A stretch of 64,000 nt of DNA from Harmonia axyridis (Eukaryota; Arthropoda; Insecta; Coleoptera; Coccinellidae), in NCBI RefSeq assembly GCF_914767665.1, contig NC_059502.1, positions 32,258,812-32,322,811 of the forward strand, in the 5' to 3' direction. Position 1 is the first letter of the stretch; every line of letters starts with the position of its first letter. The notes under the pieces were generated by a model. It did not search any database, was not told the DNA's origin, and saw nothing but the letters and a program-made list of their open reading frames with translations. Both the position numbers and the translations under genes were made by a program. Positions 49,195 to 60,920 of the stretch are shown piece by piece.

Positions 49195-52192
49195 CCAATC
49201 GAAGACCTCGTCCTCAAAAATGCTTTTTGTTGAAAGATAAATAAAAAAATTTTCAAAAGTGGAAGAAATTACTATAAAAACTAAGTGTAAAAGTATTATT
49301 TAGTCAATAAAATTTTATTGAATATTGTTATAATTTTTTCAAGGAATGATTAGAATTCAATATGTATATTTGTAAATATTTCAACTGTTTTGTATAAATA
49401 TGCGAATAAAAATTTTTATTACAACCAAGTATCTAAACGGAGGTTTTCATTAGGTCGATTTAAGTTCATCGAATATTCGAATAATTTCATTCAATAATTG
49501 ATTTGAATTCAATATGTATATTTGTAAATATTGCAATTATGTTATAATAAAATAAATGGATGAAAATATCTATTACAACAAAATATAAAAGCAATATACA
49601 TATTCACAATCGATATTGTTTCATTCAATATTGTTGAGTGTATTTATGTTTTGTCAATATTTCAATAAAACTTATTGTTCTGTACACTCAGTTAGGTACA
49701 TGTTACAATAATAATTCATTAATAATATTTACTTTGCAGAAATAAACAATTTCTTCAATATGTTATTGTTTTAATTATATTCATATAGTGCCATTTTCGC
49801 GTTTGCATAATGTAACAAAAAAATAAAATTGAGGTGAATTTATCCCTGACAATAATAAAATCAACCGAATAATTGAATCGATAACGAGTAATTGAAATAC
49901 TCTGAAAGGTCTCTGCTAACGAAAAGTTTCATTATTTATATAAACTGATGTTTATTTTTAATGAGAATTAAATTTTATATACAGCTTATCGAATGAGCTG
50001 AGACAGGTGAGTGATCTACAGAAATCAATTGGAAGACACAGTGGTAGCAAAAATGTAGGAAGAGGTTAAAATTAAATTAGCAAAACGAGAATAGAGTTGA
50101 CGCAAATGCAGAATAACAACATATTGTCCTTAATGATGATTTATGCAGGGTTGAACATGAGAAGTTGGCCATAGCCTAGTGGTGAATGAAGGTCATCCAA
50201 GCCTGTTAGAAAATTCAAAATTGAAACATGGATTCAAAATATTCAGTTTCTGATGAAAAATTATAATTTAATGATTACTTATAATGATAATTTATAATTT
50301 ATTTTGACTTTGGCACCCAAAATACACAGAACATTATACTAGAAAACTGAAATTCTTGACTTCTCTATGATTACCGTCGAAAGTTTGCAGCGTTGCCAAA
50401 ACATATCTCCTTTTCATCTAAACATCGATAATTAGCAAACGGTGCAATCTGTATAAATTATAAACATCGATTAATACTGAACATTGATTATGGGAACAAT
50501 GTTTATTTTTTGTTACACCGTACAAGTCCTTGAAATACAGGGTGATACTTGAAAATTTTCACACGAGAGTAGTAACCCTCAAACGGAATATTGCTCAAAT
50601 GAAAATATCGTATAGGTATCACTTACATTTCGAAAAAAGTGCTTTTAAATGTCATAACGCATAAATGATCTTCCTACACGTTTATCTACGTTCCTGAAAA
50701 CATTTATTACATTAATGATAAGTAAAAATTAGACATTTCGTATGAAATTTCAATGAGCAAATGTTTATAGATCCTTGTTCGGTCTTTTTTCGATTTAATC
50801 AGATTGGATAGTCTTTATTATCTATTATACATTCAAAAGATTTTAAATTTAGGTCCAAAAATAAATCTTCCAGCGGTTGGAAGGTAACGATTGAAATATA
50901 ATCAAATTAAACTTATCGTCTTGATCCATCAGCTTTACACAGTTAAAATTTCATTAACTGAATGATGATCACTAAAACTGTAATTAAGACAAGTTCTGTA
51001 ATACAATTTTGTCTCTGACATTAAAAATTTTTTTTTTATTAATATTGATAACCGATGTCAATTTTTTATGAGTTCCAAAATGGGTAATGTAGAAGATATT
51101 TATTTCTCGAAACAATCCTCATTACATTTGTGTCGTTGTATTTCATTTTCTGGAGGAAAATGCTTTTGGAGTGAACTGAATTAAAATTAATGAACAGACA
51201 CAGCAATAGTAAATCTCATGTGGATAACGTCTGAAATCATACTAGCTAAACAAGATTCGATTTCGCACACATTCTAAAAAAGCAAAAAAAAAAAGAAACT
51301 TAAAACAGTATCTACAAACAAAGGTTAAGCACACATAATGCTTTCAATGAACAAATTTCCGATATACATTGTTCAGCATGTATTTGCCATAAACAAGACC
51401 AAAACATATACCTAGATGACATCAAGAACATCTTTTTTGCTTTATGACATATAGAGTGTTCAATGAAATAATTTAGCAATTTTTTGCTAGGTGTGGTGAG
51501 TTTGAAACAAAGGTTTCTGTTCTCAAATTATTGTATTTTGGGACTGAATTCGAATGTAATGTAGAATCCCTAAAAATATAAAAATGGAAATTGAAAACTT
51601 ACAAAATAGCGGAAAATCTAAAAGGGTTTATTCTCTTGATGACAAATTGGATGTCATCATTAAAATTAATTCGATTTTTTACCGATTTCCACAAGGAAAA
51701 ATTCAATAACAAATGATGTAATATTGCTCAAAAATAATAATTATACTTGATCACCATATTTTATCTTTTGATTTTTATGGATCTGAAACGAAACTGTGAA
51801 AACAATGAGGAAGTTAGAAAACATTTCTCTAACGATATAGGTGGTTTTTTGAGAAAATCATATTTTCGTATTTTATTCTACCCTCCTCATAAATTTTCAG
51901 GTCTAAATGAGTTTTTCGTACATTCACTGAAATGAAAGCTAATGATTTCAAATTATTTTCGAATTTTAGTTATCTTAATGGTTTAGGTCATTTCAAAATT
52001 GCATTAAAAATTACTCATTCTTAATGTTACTTGAAGTGAGGTTTTTGACGAATCTCTACCTGAATTTTGTTTTAAATAGTTGCCCTCTTCATAGAAGCCT
52101 CATTTTTATATATGATTCGAGTGAGAAGGTACTCCTATCTCCTATCGTTGAATTTTTTTTTTGAGTTTGTGAATCAATCTGACATAGACATC
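49195..52192 (+). other. Spacer between copies 8 and 9
   Basis: No gene recognised. The usual elements are present (52-codon frame 51777-51935; A-box-like stretch near 50172). It shares GTAATGTAGAAGATATT with the spacer after copy 9 and the missing ATAAA with spacers 7 and 9. Confidence 0.6.
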
Positions 52193-53461
52193 ATGGAAGA
52201 TTTTAAAGATCTAACAGAAAGTTTTATTCAAGACATGATTGTGAATTGTGGCTCTCATATTCCAATTTCTTATGTATATAGTTATATAAAATCGAAAAAG
52301 AGTGATATTTCTTTTCAAAATTATTATTTAAAAGAGTTGATTAAGAAGAGGACAAGAACAAGATTTTCCTACAAGGATTACGGAATTATATTCTGCTTGC
52401 TGTGTAATGGAGCACAACCTTTTTCAACATGTGAATTAGACGACGAAATAACAATTTATGAGAGAGTTCTACAGATCAATGGTAAGTTTATTCATGCCTT
52501 TACATTATGGAAATGAAAAATATTATAAGAATTTTTACTACTTCTTATTATTTATTAATTTTTAAAATATGCCGGAATTTTGAATATATGTAGTACTACA
52601 TTGATACTGAATTCAATATTATTCATCGTAAAATCCTCTTGCTCAGAATTTATAGATGTGAAGTGAATCATTATTCAAATTGTTTCTAAAAAGAAATGAA
52701 CCTTATTCAAAATCAGTCAAAAGACATACCTAAATTGATCGTTTTTTGATTCCACCTAAAAAAGGAAAATACATATAAACATTTTCAATGTTTAACCTAC
52801 TGTGTGAGTATAGATTTTCTAATTCTTTTCTCATTTTGTTTCAGATGTATATTTGATTGAACTATTCAAATGTTTCATTAATCCTCAAGACGTTCCATGT
52901 GAGAAGTCTCTGAAATTAATTTTAAATAATTTCGTTGATGATGAAGATTCCTTTTTGCGTCGACACACACCCTTGCACATGGCAGCCACATTGCCAAATG
53001 CGAACGTAACAATCACTCTTTTGAACAAGAAATTATGTTGTGAGGAGAAAACCACAAACGAGGAAACACCGATATTCTTTGCTGTGAAAAACAACCAGAT
53101 GGAACAAGTGAAAACCCTTCTGAAATACGGAGCCAACCTCAGAGCGAGGGACATAAACAGCAATACAGTACTTCATGCATTATGTTCTGAAGAAGGAGAG
53201 ATTAATATCGAACTGTTAGAATTTTTATTAAATGTCGGTTGTGACCCGAATTCATTTGGCAAAAATTCGTGTACCCCTTTACAGATGCTTGCTGAAAATG
53301 GAAGAATAAATAATGCATTGGAGTGTGCCGAATTACTGATCAGAAGAGGAGCTGATGTCAATTTGCAAAACCTTCACGGCGACACAGTTCTGCATATATT
53401 ATCCTACTCTTGTGACGAATCCCAGTTCATTCTCTTTCTCGAATTACTGTTGAAGAGTAAA

Positions 53462-53822
53462 TATTGGATTATATATTTGGGTTATATAAAATACAGAGTA
53501 TTCACTAATACACAGATGATGATAATAATCGTTTATTCTCTAGACACTCAGTAAGTCTTAACTCTATCTCAAAAGCAAGTACAATTCACAAGGCAGAACG
53601 ACCTGACAGAAGCCAGGTTGGAAGAGACTGTCACTCTAAAGTCTTGTCCCTGACCTTCGCTCTCGACCATCGAAGGTTCATTCTTGTTTTCTCTCTCGAT
53701 GGCCCTCGATGGCCTCGCCACGCGCAGACTCGTAGCGCCACCGCACGACATGCAATAACACTATCAAGTGTAGGGTTGGTTGTCTCTCTCGTAATCTGTT
53801 CGGATGAAGTAATATTCTAACA
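53462..53822 (-). repeat. copia 3' LTR
   Basis: 361 bp, plus-strand ends TATTGG...CTAACA (coding strand TGTTAG...CCAATA). I compared it base by base with 60018-60378 and found no difference. It includes a 60-codon open frame, which is not a gene. Confidence 0.95.
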
Positions 53823-53836
53823 CTCCCTCCCTTCAT
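53823..53836 (-). promoter_or_regulatory. copia polypurine tract
   Basis: On the coding strand the sequence is ATGAAGGGAGGGAG directly before the 3' LTR TGTTAG, as expected for the plus-strand DNA primer. Confidence 0.85.
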
Positions 53837-53944
53837 CATCGAACTACAACCAGCATTCTCCACTCCAAGTCTAATCTATAAACAGAACTCAATTAGTTTA
53901 TACTCTAGTCCCTAGAAATACTCTGAAAACAAAAATTCAATGAG

Positions 53945-54420
53945 TTAGTATTCAATCATTAGTTTTTGAGTTAATCTCTTATGACCGTCTGATGGTAAAG
54001 GTTTTATCATTATGTCATCCACATTCTCCTTGGTTGGAATCCATCTCACTGTGATTCTCTTTACTTCAACACATTGTTTTATGAAATCACCATGTGTTTC
54101 AGCCCTATGTTTTCTAAGTCCAGATTTCTCTCTATGTAGTAGGTCGTCATTTATTACCTCTAAATGATCATCAAATACTTTTAGTTTGTGACTACCATCT
54201 TTCTTGGTGCAGTCTCCAGCGGATTTGTTATCACACCAGACTGTTGTAGGAAACATCAGTTTTCCTATCACAAATCTAAGTACCTTCTTAAGAGTTATTA
54301 ATTCTTGATAGGCATTATTCATGGCTAGGTATTCGGCTCTTTCAGTTGATGACAAGTCGGTATGGTCTCTAAATGTTGCATCGGTAAATGCCTCTTAGTA
54401 TTCAGTTTGAGCGGTGAATT
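53945..54420 (-). pseudogene. copia RNase H region
   Basis: Open from about 54355 to 53945: SSTERAEYLAMNNAYQELI, VWCDNKSAGDC (Asp of the D.N motif), SHKLKVFDDHLEVIN and IPTKENVDDIMIKPLPS are the copia RNase H landmarks. The upstream connection to the RT region is broken by stops. Confidence 0.85.
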
Positions 54421-54574
54421 TAAGACTTAAATTCACAGTACCTTTCATATACCTGACGATTCTCTTTACACCTTTCCAATCAGCTTCGGTCGGCTTCATT
54501 TGTTTTCTCGTTAAATAGTTAACAGCAAACGTAGTGTCTACCATTTGATGGATACATTAAGCTACCAATAGCTT

Positions 54575-54640
54575 CTCTATAAGGAACTCTTTTCATCTCT
54601 ATAAGGAACTCTTTTCATCTCTATAAGGAACTCTTTTCAT
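54575..54640. repeat. Three exact 22-bp tandem repeats
   Basis: The unit CTCTATAAGGAACTCTTTTC plus AT is repeated three times (54575-54596, 54597-54618, 54619-54640) in the RT C-terminal region. This is a multiplication of coding sequence (around VPYREAIG) within the element. Confidence 0.95.
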
Positions 54641-54699
54641 CTTTAGTTTATCTCAGTCATCTTGTAGATTCTCCGATTGATTTCTCTTAATCCTATTTT

Positions 54700-55600
54700 C
54701 AATCTGTCTGGTTACCATAGGAGTATTTTGAGCATTGCAGTCATTCATATTTAATCTATCTAATATATTCATGGTATAATTTGATTGATTGATTTATATA
54801 CCTCTCTTCTCGATTTCTCTTTATATTTATATCATTTCTCCTCCATGTATATAAACAAGTCCATGTATATCATTCTCTGAACCAAGTTTCTGGATCTCTT
54901 CAGTGAATCTCTTATTACATCTCTTTGGACTTATCTTCAGTCCATATAGGTCTTTCTGGAGTTTATATACATAAGATCGTTTGATCTCATTGTCAATGTC
55001 TACTCCATCAAGAATCTCCATATAGATCTCCTCTATAGTGCCATTTAAAAGGCAGGTTTTTATTTCTGATTGACAAGCATGTAAATCATACTTATTGATT
55101 ATTGCAAATGTAGCTCTAATTACTGGAAGTCTAATGTCATAGATATTTTTGACCTTAAAGCCTCGTATGACTAATCTTACTTTGTATCGTATAAGACCAT
55201 TTGCCTCTAATTTTCTCTCGAATACCATTTCGAGTCTATAATGTTTGCCCGTTTTCCAGATATTTGAAGATTCCTTTTATCTACCAAAATCCAAACCTTA
55301 TTTTGTATCATGGAATCAATTTCTTCTTTTTATAGCTTTCTTCCATAAGTGGCCTTCTCTAGAATTTATAGCTTCCTTGAATTTTATTGGTTCTCTATTT
55401 AATGAAGAAATAAGACAAAGCCTCATATCTTCTTCTCTATCAGGTTTCTCATATTTACCTAAAATAATAATATTAATAGCTGATCTTTATTGATAATTAA
55501 TTATCCAAAGGCAATCGACCGAGGTCGTTCAGCCCAATTTCTAAAATATTATTCTCTGAGTAATTAAGAAACCTTGCATAGCTTACGTCCTTTACGATTT
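54700..55600 (-). pseudogene. copia reverse transcriptase region, active site lost
   Basis: Segments in changing frames: EEIDSMIQNKVWILVD, VFERKLEANGLIRYKVRLVI, INKYDLHACQSEIKTCLLNG, YVYKLQKDLYGLKISPKRC and YINQSNYTMNILDRLNMND. In the family the A box has Asp (MDVKTAFLNG); here the position reads SEIKTCLLNG, with Glu. The YVDD box is replaced by VYIHGGEMI and a stop at 54829-54827, so both catalytic sites are gone. Several frameshifts as well. Confidence 0.88.
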
Positions 55601-55639
55601 TTTTTTTTTTTTAAGTGTAGCAGGGTATTGGCCTTTTGA

Positions 55640-57100
55640 TCGGCAGTTCCCTTATTTCGGCTCTTTCGAGTTTTTCATCCAATCCCAGTCGATTATATTT
55701 TCCTGGGTCTGTAATTTTTCTTTAGTGTCATCAAGTTGTTTATTTCTATAAACATCTTTGTAGGCAAGTTTCTTGTTAAATCTCACATGTAGCTCGAGCT
55801 TGAATGCCACGTCAAGTATCCTGTAGCGGTATAACCCACTAGGACAGCTTTCAGGGCACATTATCCAAATTTCAAGCTGGGTTTTGGAATCTCAATGTAT
55901 GCGAACATCGCAATACATAATAATACTTACAAATACTTCCAATACATCCAAAATCTCTCAATTTGATCAAAGTGGCATTTTGCATTTGGTGCAAACTTTG
56001 TCAACGGTGTTTGATATCTGATAGACTTGTGTGTTCTGTTGTACACATCTATAGATGCATCAATACCAATCTCCCACATACTCTTAGGTAGTCTGGAATC
56101 AAAAATGTATGTACGAACCTTCTTTTGGATCGTCAAGTTAAACCTCTCCGCTCTCTCATTCTCTATATTTTCTCTACTCAGTACTTCTGGGAATTTCCTT
56201 TCGGTAAATCTGTACCTTAATCTGACCTGATATAATGTACCTTCTCATTTTTCTCCAACAAGTTTCTTGTTGATATTAAGAATTTCTTTAATGCTTCAGC
56301 CAACTCATCTTCTGTTTTAATGGATATGCTTTAGCAAGTCTCCGATAGTCTTCTATGTAGACATTAATGAATCTTTACTGACCTGGATGAGATGGTGGTT
56401 TAATAAGTTCCATCGTGTCAGTGTGTGTCAACTGGTTGTTTCTCAGCTCTCATTCTGTCTCTTTAAAGTGTAATTTCTCCATTGTCGATATGATACCTAC
56501 TTCACGTTCTAAGTTTTGGATTGATTCCAAGTTATCGATCTAAATTACCTCTCTACTGATATGACTGCAATCCCAATTTTTCTTGTTGCTCAGATTGTGT
56601 TTCATCTGTTTTGTCAGTTGAAACTTGTGAACTTTCTCTTTAGTTGAAACGATGAGATTATATTACTTCTCCCTCCCAATCGCAGATTCTGGTTCTCCCT
56701 CCGAACCTAATAACTCGTTATTGGAATGTGTCTGCGATTGCAAGCTCATCTCATCTCCTTCGCTTATCGTTGCTCGACTCTCTAAAACAATCTCATGATT
56801 AATCTTATTGTAAACACTTAGGATTTGGAATTGTCCTCTAAAACAATTTCATTATTAACCTCATTATAAACTCTTAGGACCTGTTCTCTAAAACAAATTC
56901 ATTATTAATCTTATTGTAAACTCTTAGGACTTGGACATCTAAGTAAATATTGAACCCAGAGTCTGCGAGTTTACATAAGGGAAGTAAATTCTCAGAAATC
57001 TCTTTCTCTGCAAATATGTTTTGCAATTTCTTAGTATTCTCATTTCTAGAATCTAAATATAAGGTTAACTCACCCTTACTATCGATTACAATGACTGCTA
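55640..57100 (-). pseudogene. copia integrase region
   Basis: Recognisable pieces: FAEKEISENLLPLCKLADSG and FNIYLDVQVLRVYN (linker between protease and integrase), PPSHPG and FINVYIEDYRRLAKAY (integrase core with a stop between them), then TIQKKVRTYIFDSRLPKSMW and YNRTHKSIRYQTPLTKFAPN (end of core) at 56136-55927. Many stops and frame changes. Positions 55245-55500 have incidental plus-strand open frames. Confidence 0.8.
56780..56935. repeat. Three imperfect repeats of about 50 bp in pol
   Basis: CTCTAAAACAA..TCAT.ATTA plus TTATTGTAAAC.CTTAGGA occurs three times in a row. The coding strand reads VLRVYNKINNEFVLEN and diverged versions, so a piece of pol was multiplied locally. Confidence 0.85.
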
Positions 57101-57107
57101 TCTCGTT

Positions 57108-57314
57108 TTAGTCGCTCTCTATACTCATATTTTGACATCTCTCAAAGTTTCTCAAAATCAGACAACCATTTACGATATGGTCTGTTGCTACAGAATCTGC
57201 TAAGAAGTTAATGATTGAATCAAGTTTACCTGTTTTAGTTTCTCTATGCTTTATACTTCCAACCCTTCTTGCCTTGGAGCGACCCTCTTTGTTGAATCTC
57301 TTACTCTCTCTCAT
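57108..57314 (-). pseudogene. copia protease region
   Basis: Contains FLADSVATDHIVNG, matching the aspartic protease DSGA[ST]..H motif, but with Val for the Gly of DSG, expected to abolish activity. A short basic stretch precedes it. Confidence 0.75.
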
Positions 57315-57479
57315 TCTTCTCTGGTCTACGTGGCTTCGTTCTTAGTGTTGAAACTTGGCTTGTTCAACCTACCTCTACTCGATCCTTTAAATTTAACGTT
57401 TCGTTCGTGCCACCATTGTTAATGCAATCCTCTCACTCGATTGTTCCACAATCGAAACAGAATCACTTACTTACTCTGT

Positions 57480-58420
57480 TGCCTCAAATTGCAATCAGTT
57501 GACCAGTGTCTCTCTTTGTTACAACGGAAGCATTTTAATTTATGTACCCGTTGAAATTTTGGAGTCTCCTCTTCAATTTCAGACCTCTTCTCAACCTCTA
57601 ATCTCTCTGATCTCGTCTAAATTACCTTCTTGGTTTGGGGTCTGTCTCCTGGTCAGATCTGCATCTCGTAACTCGGATATGACTGGTAATACAGCCTGAT
57701 AAAGTGCAGATCTTATCTTTTTGAGCAGTTAGCTTAATCACACCTCGAAAGCTTCATACTCTCATACTATCGAGTCGAATCTTTCACAGAAATCATCGAC
57801 CGATTCGTATTTCTCCATTTTAATGGAGTACGAGTGAGCTCTTACCTGAAGTGTGTGTGTCGCATTTGACTTGTACTTCCTGGAGAACCTCAAACCTCTA
57901 CTTACTTCAACAGGGTCTTAGGAGATTGAACGTTTTCTTTTAATAATTCTCCTCAATTATGTTTATGATAATATCTCATACTCAATTACTTCTCTTGGAT
58001 TTGTTAGCCTCTGAAAAAGTTTGGTTACTCGTACTTGGCTCTATGACGTCCAACAAATCGTTTGTCAAAAAGCTCTGATCATAGACTGTCCATCCAGATC
58101 TTAAAATTTGAATTCTGCTCTGCAACATAGATTAATTTTTAAATATCTGGGTTTTCTAATATTCTAGAATTTAACCCCAAAAATTTTTCTCTCAACTCTA
58201 ATCACCTCTGTGAAATGAATTAATTTTTATATACCTGGGTTTTCTCGCACTCTATTCTCTAATATTCTCTACTCTACTCTACTCTATTGTCGACAATTTC
58301 TACTCTCTCAAATCTCTAAATCTCTAATATCTCAAAAGGGGGTTTTGTGTAATGACTAAAATTTCTCTAGCATTTCTCATCTCTCTTACGTATCACTCGT
58401 TGATACTGCTCTAGTCAGCT
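57480..58420 (-). pseudogene. copia gag region with zinc knuckle
   Basis: Near 57825 the coding strand reads MEKYESVDDFCERFDSIV, a copia-type Gag segment, then a stop. At 57532-57491 a nucleocapsid zinc knuckle CFRCNKERHWSTDC (C-x2-C-x4-H-x4-C) is visible, followed by a second, broken knuckle (CFDCGTIE, stop, EDC) near 57450. The upstream part is frameshifted and TCTCT-rich on the plus strand. Confidence 0.75.
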
Positions 58421-59441
58421 AAAATCAAGGAAATGGGCAATTATTAATTGCATGAAAAACTTACATTGGTTCTGACAATTCTCTCTTTCCTCGTAATGCA
58501 TGAAACCTATATCTTCTGCACTTACGGAAATGGTGGAATCGCTATGATAATCCACCAATGGTTTTCCTTGATTTCCTTTGGCTGCCATCTATTTCAGGAT
58601 TTATGAAACAAAATATTTATATTATGTATCTTAAGATTTTTGTGCATTATATGCTCTCTTAGTACATCTACTACCAGGTATAAGATATAAAATTTTGTTT
58701 CGTGCTTCTGAATTGCCTCAGACGCACAGCAATCTGATACAATCCGAAACAGGGTTATTTAAGTTTTCAAACATCACCACCTCATATTTGTAAACCTTAC
58801 TACAAAAGCGGTATCACGCACTGCAATGAAAACCTGTTGAGTTAGGTATGGCCATTTTACAAATACGGGATGAATACTTGAATCCTATAATATCCCTAGC
58901 TTACAAACAAACAACACAGCACAGCAAGCATTGTATGAAAGAAGCCCTGAAATAATAGTTATCACTAATCTTACCATACTGCAGTTTTTGTAGTTTAGTG
59001 AAATAAATAATTCCCCAAATTTTTCATCAATATATATAGTCTCAAAAACATCTCAATCTCTGGATTATGTTTATGGAATGTGAAACATCCAATTTTACAT
59101 GCTCCAAGCAATGTATGTAGAATCTTCAAATCTCCATGATCCAATTCTCTAGGTGTGGTATGTAAATTCTATAATATTATCCAATCTAAAACAGAAAGTA
59201 TGTTAGCACAATTTCTAAAGTTTACATAATCTCAGGCTCTGAAAGGTTTCAATAAACACTATGAAATTTCCTCATGTAAACCTCTCGAATGATGTATGTA
59301 CATCTCTCAAATTATGACTCTGAAAAATACTCTAAATTCACATAATATTACTTTCTCAAATGATGAATGTGAAATCTCTAAATTTACAAACATCTAAATC
59401 AATTTGATACAATGAGTATGCAAAATCTACATCTGCATAAT

Positions 59442-59740
59442 CTAAATCTATAAAACATGTGTATATTAAAATATCTCATTTCTCTAATCTGAATCTCTCA
59501 TTTAAATCTATAAAACTTGTGTATAGCAAAATATCTCGTTTCTCTAATCTGAATCTTAATCATCTAAATCTATAAAACATGTGTATAGCAAAATATCTCG
59601 TTTCTCTAAACTGAATCTTAATCATCTAAATCTATAAAACATGTGTATAGCAAAATATCTCGTTTCTCTAAACTGAATCTTAATCATCTAAATCTATAAA
59701 ACATGTGTATAGCAAAAATATCTCATTTCTCTAAACATCA
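59442..59740. repeat. About five tandem repeats of 58-62 bp in the copia leader
   Basis: The unit contains AAATCTATAAAAC.TGTGTAT followed by AGCAAAATATCTCGTTTCTC and TAA.CTGAATCTTAATCATC. The middle copies are almost identical and the outer ones diverged, typical of expansion by unequal exchange or template slippage. Confidence 0.9.
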
Positions 59741-60002
59741 ACTGTCAATAACCGTTAAGAATCAAAGTTGATTCCTTGTCTAATAGATAGGTAAACACAT
59801 TAACCAAATATAGTATATACTGTATAACAGGAATTCTCTATTTCAGGAATGAATATGAAATAAATCATTTCCATTCACTGAACTAAGTAAAATATCTCTA
59901 GCCTCATAATTAAGTTGAAATTCAACTTACCTCAATGTTTTTTCTCGTTGTTTACACAACGGAATAAGTGTTTACCTAGTTACAGCGCAGTTTAAGCATG
60001 CC

Positions 60003-60017
60003 CTGGAGCCCATTACC
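60003..60017 (-). promoter_or_regulatory. copia primer-binding site
   Basis: Directly after the 5' LTR, the coding strand reads GGTAATGGGCTCCAG. This resembles the complement of the anticodon region of initiator Met tRNA (GGTTATGGGCCCAG), the cut-tRNA primer known for Drosophila copia. Confidence 0.65.
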
Positions 60018-60378
60018 TATTGGATTATATATTTGGGTTATATAAAATACAGAGTATTCACTAATACACAGATGATGATAATAATCGTTTATTCTCTAGA
60101 CACTCAGTAAGTCTTAACTCTATCTCAAAAGCAAGTACAATTCACAAGGCAGAACGACCTGACAGAAGCCAGGTTGGAAGAGACTGTCACTCTAAAGTCT
60201 TGTCCCTGACCTTCGCTCTCGACCATCGAAGGTTCATTCTTGTTTTCTCTCTCGATGGCCCTCGATGGCCTCGCCACGCGCAGACTCGTAGCGCCACCGC
60301 ACGACATGCAATAACACTATCAAGTGTAGGGTTGGTTGTCTCTCTCGTAATCTGTTCGGATGAAGTAATATTCTAACA
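60018..60378 (-). repeat. copia 5' LTR
   Basis: 361 bp, identical by eye to 53462-53822. The right end abuts the GTAAA target duplication and the continuation of copy 9 exon 2. Confidence 0.95.
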
Positions 60379-60920
60379 GTAAAGCTGACACGAATATAGT
60401 CAATCATGACAACAAAACATTTTTGGATGAATTATTATTGGACTGCTGCCATTCTAGACGACATACTATTTTGAAACATCTGATTTTGTTAGATATCAAT
60501 GGAAAATATCAATTCTGTGTTGATCCAATTCATTGTGATTCGTTGGATGTCGATTTCCAGAAAAGGAGTAGAAAAGAATTGCTTCATTTACGGTCCCGCA
60601 AAATAGCTCAATTCCAATCACAACCGGAATATTCTCTGGTGAGAATACTAAGTTCGACTGTAAGGGAAGTGTCCAGATTGTGTTGGAATCAAACATTGAT
60701 AACAGCCATGTCTGAATTCAAGGAAAGAAAATTCCCAATTTACGGTCGTGAACTCAAATGCAAATTTGAAGCTGGGTTAAGACTATTCCTGGAACAACAA
60801 GCAGCTCATGAATTTTTCACTGTCGTCTCTAAAGGAAAGCTCAATTATTATACCATAATCGAAATTTTAAAATACATACCAGTACAAGAAGTGGGCAAAT
60901 GTTCATTGACCTCGACCTAG

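Larger units (their letters stand above)
58421..60017 (-). other. copia 5' leader, non-coding
   Basis: About 1.6 kb between the 5' LTR and recognisable gag, with no gene seen. It holds tandem repeats (59442-59740) and the primer-binding site. Long for a copia leader. Confidence 0.6.
53462..60378 (-). mobile_element. Ty1/copia LTR retrotransposon with a decayed interior
   Basis: A 6917-bp element on the minus strand with 361-bp LTRs at each end and a 5-bp target duplication GTAAA (53457-53461 and 60379-60383). A polypurine tract lies next to the 3' LTR and a primer site next to the 5' LTR. Gene order gag-protease-integrase-RT-RNase H on the minus strand is the copia order. The LTRs are identical by eye, pointing to recent insertion, yet all protein regions are broken. 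The interior of about 6.2 kb is longer than is usual for copia, partly through a long leader and local duplications. Confidence 0.95.
52193..60920 (+). pseudogene. Copy 9: full-length frame, split by a copia element
   Basis: Exon 1 52193-52481, intron 52482-52844, exon 2 52845-53461 and 60384-60920. Leaving out the element and one target duplication, exon 2 is 617 + 537 = 1154 nt, exactly that of copy 3. It lacks the GC insertion (GGAGCCAACCTC), and no stop is seen in either part. As it stands, reading from exon 2 enters the LTR at residue about 302 and stops at about 53552. Differences from copy 3 include Thr to Ile in LHILSYS and Asn to Asp in VDPIHC. Confidence 0.93.

Noticed and set aside
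53569..53751. 60-codon open frame in each copia LTR
   Set aside because: Identical because the LTRs are identical. No known domain, and LTRs are regulatory.
59442..59740. Regular repeats that might suggest a CRISPR-like array
   Set aside because: Tandem units with no unique spacers, inside a eukaryotic retrotransposon leader.
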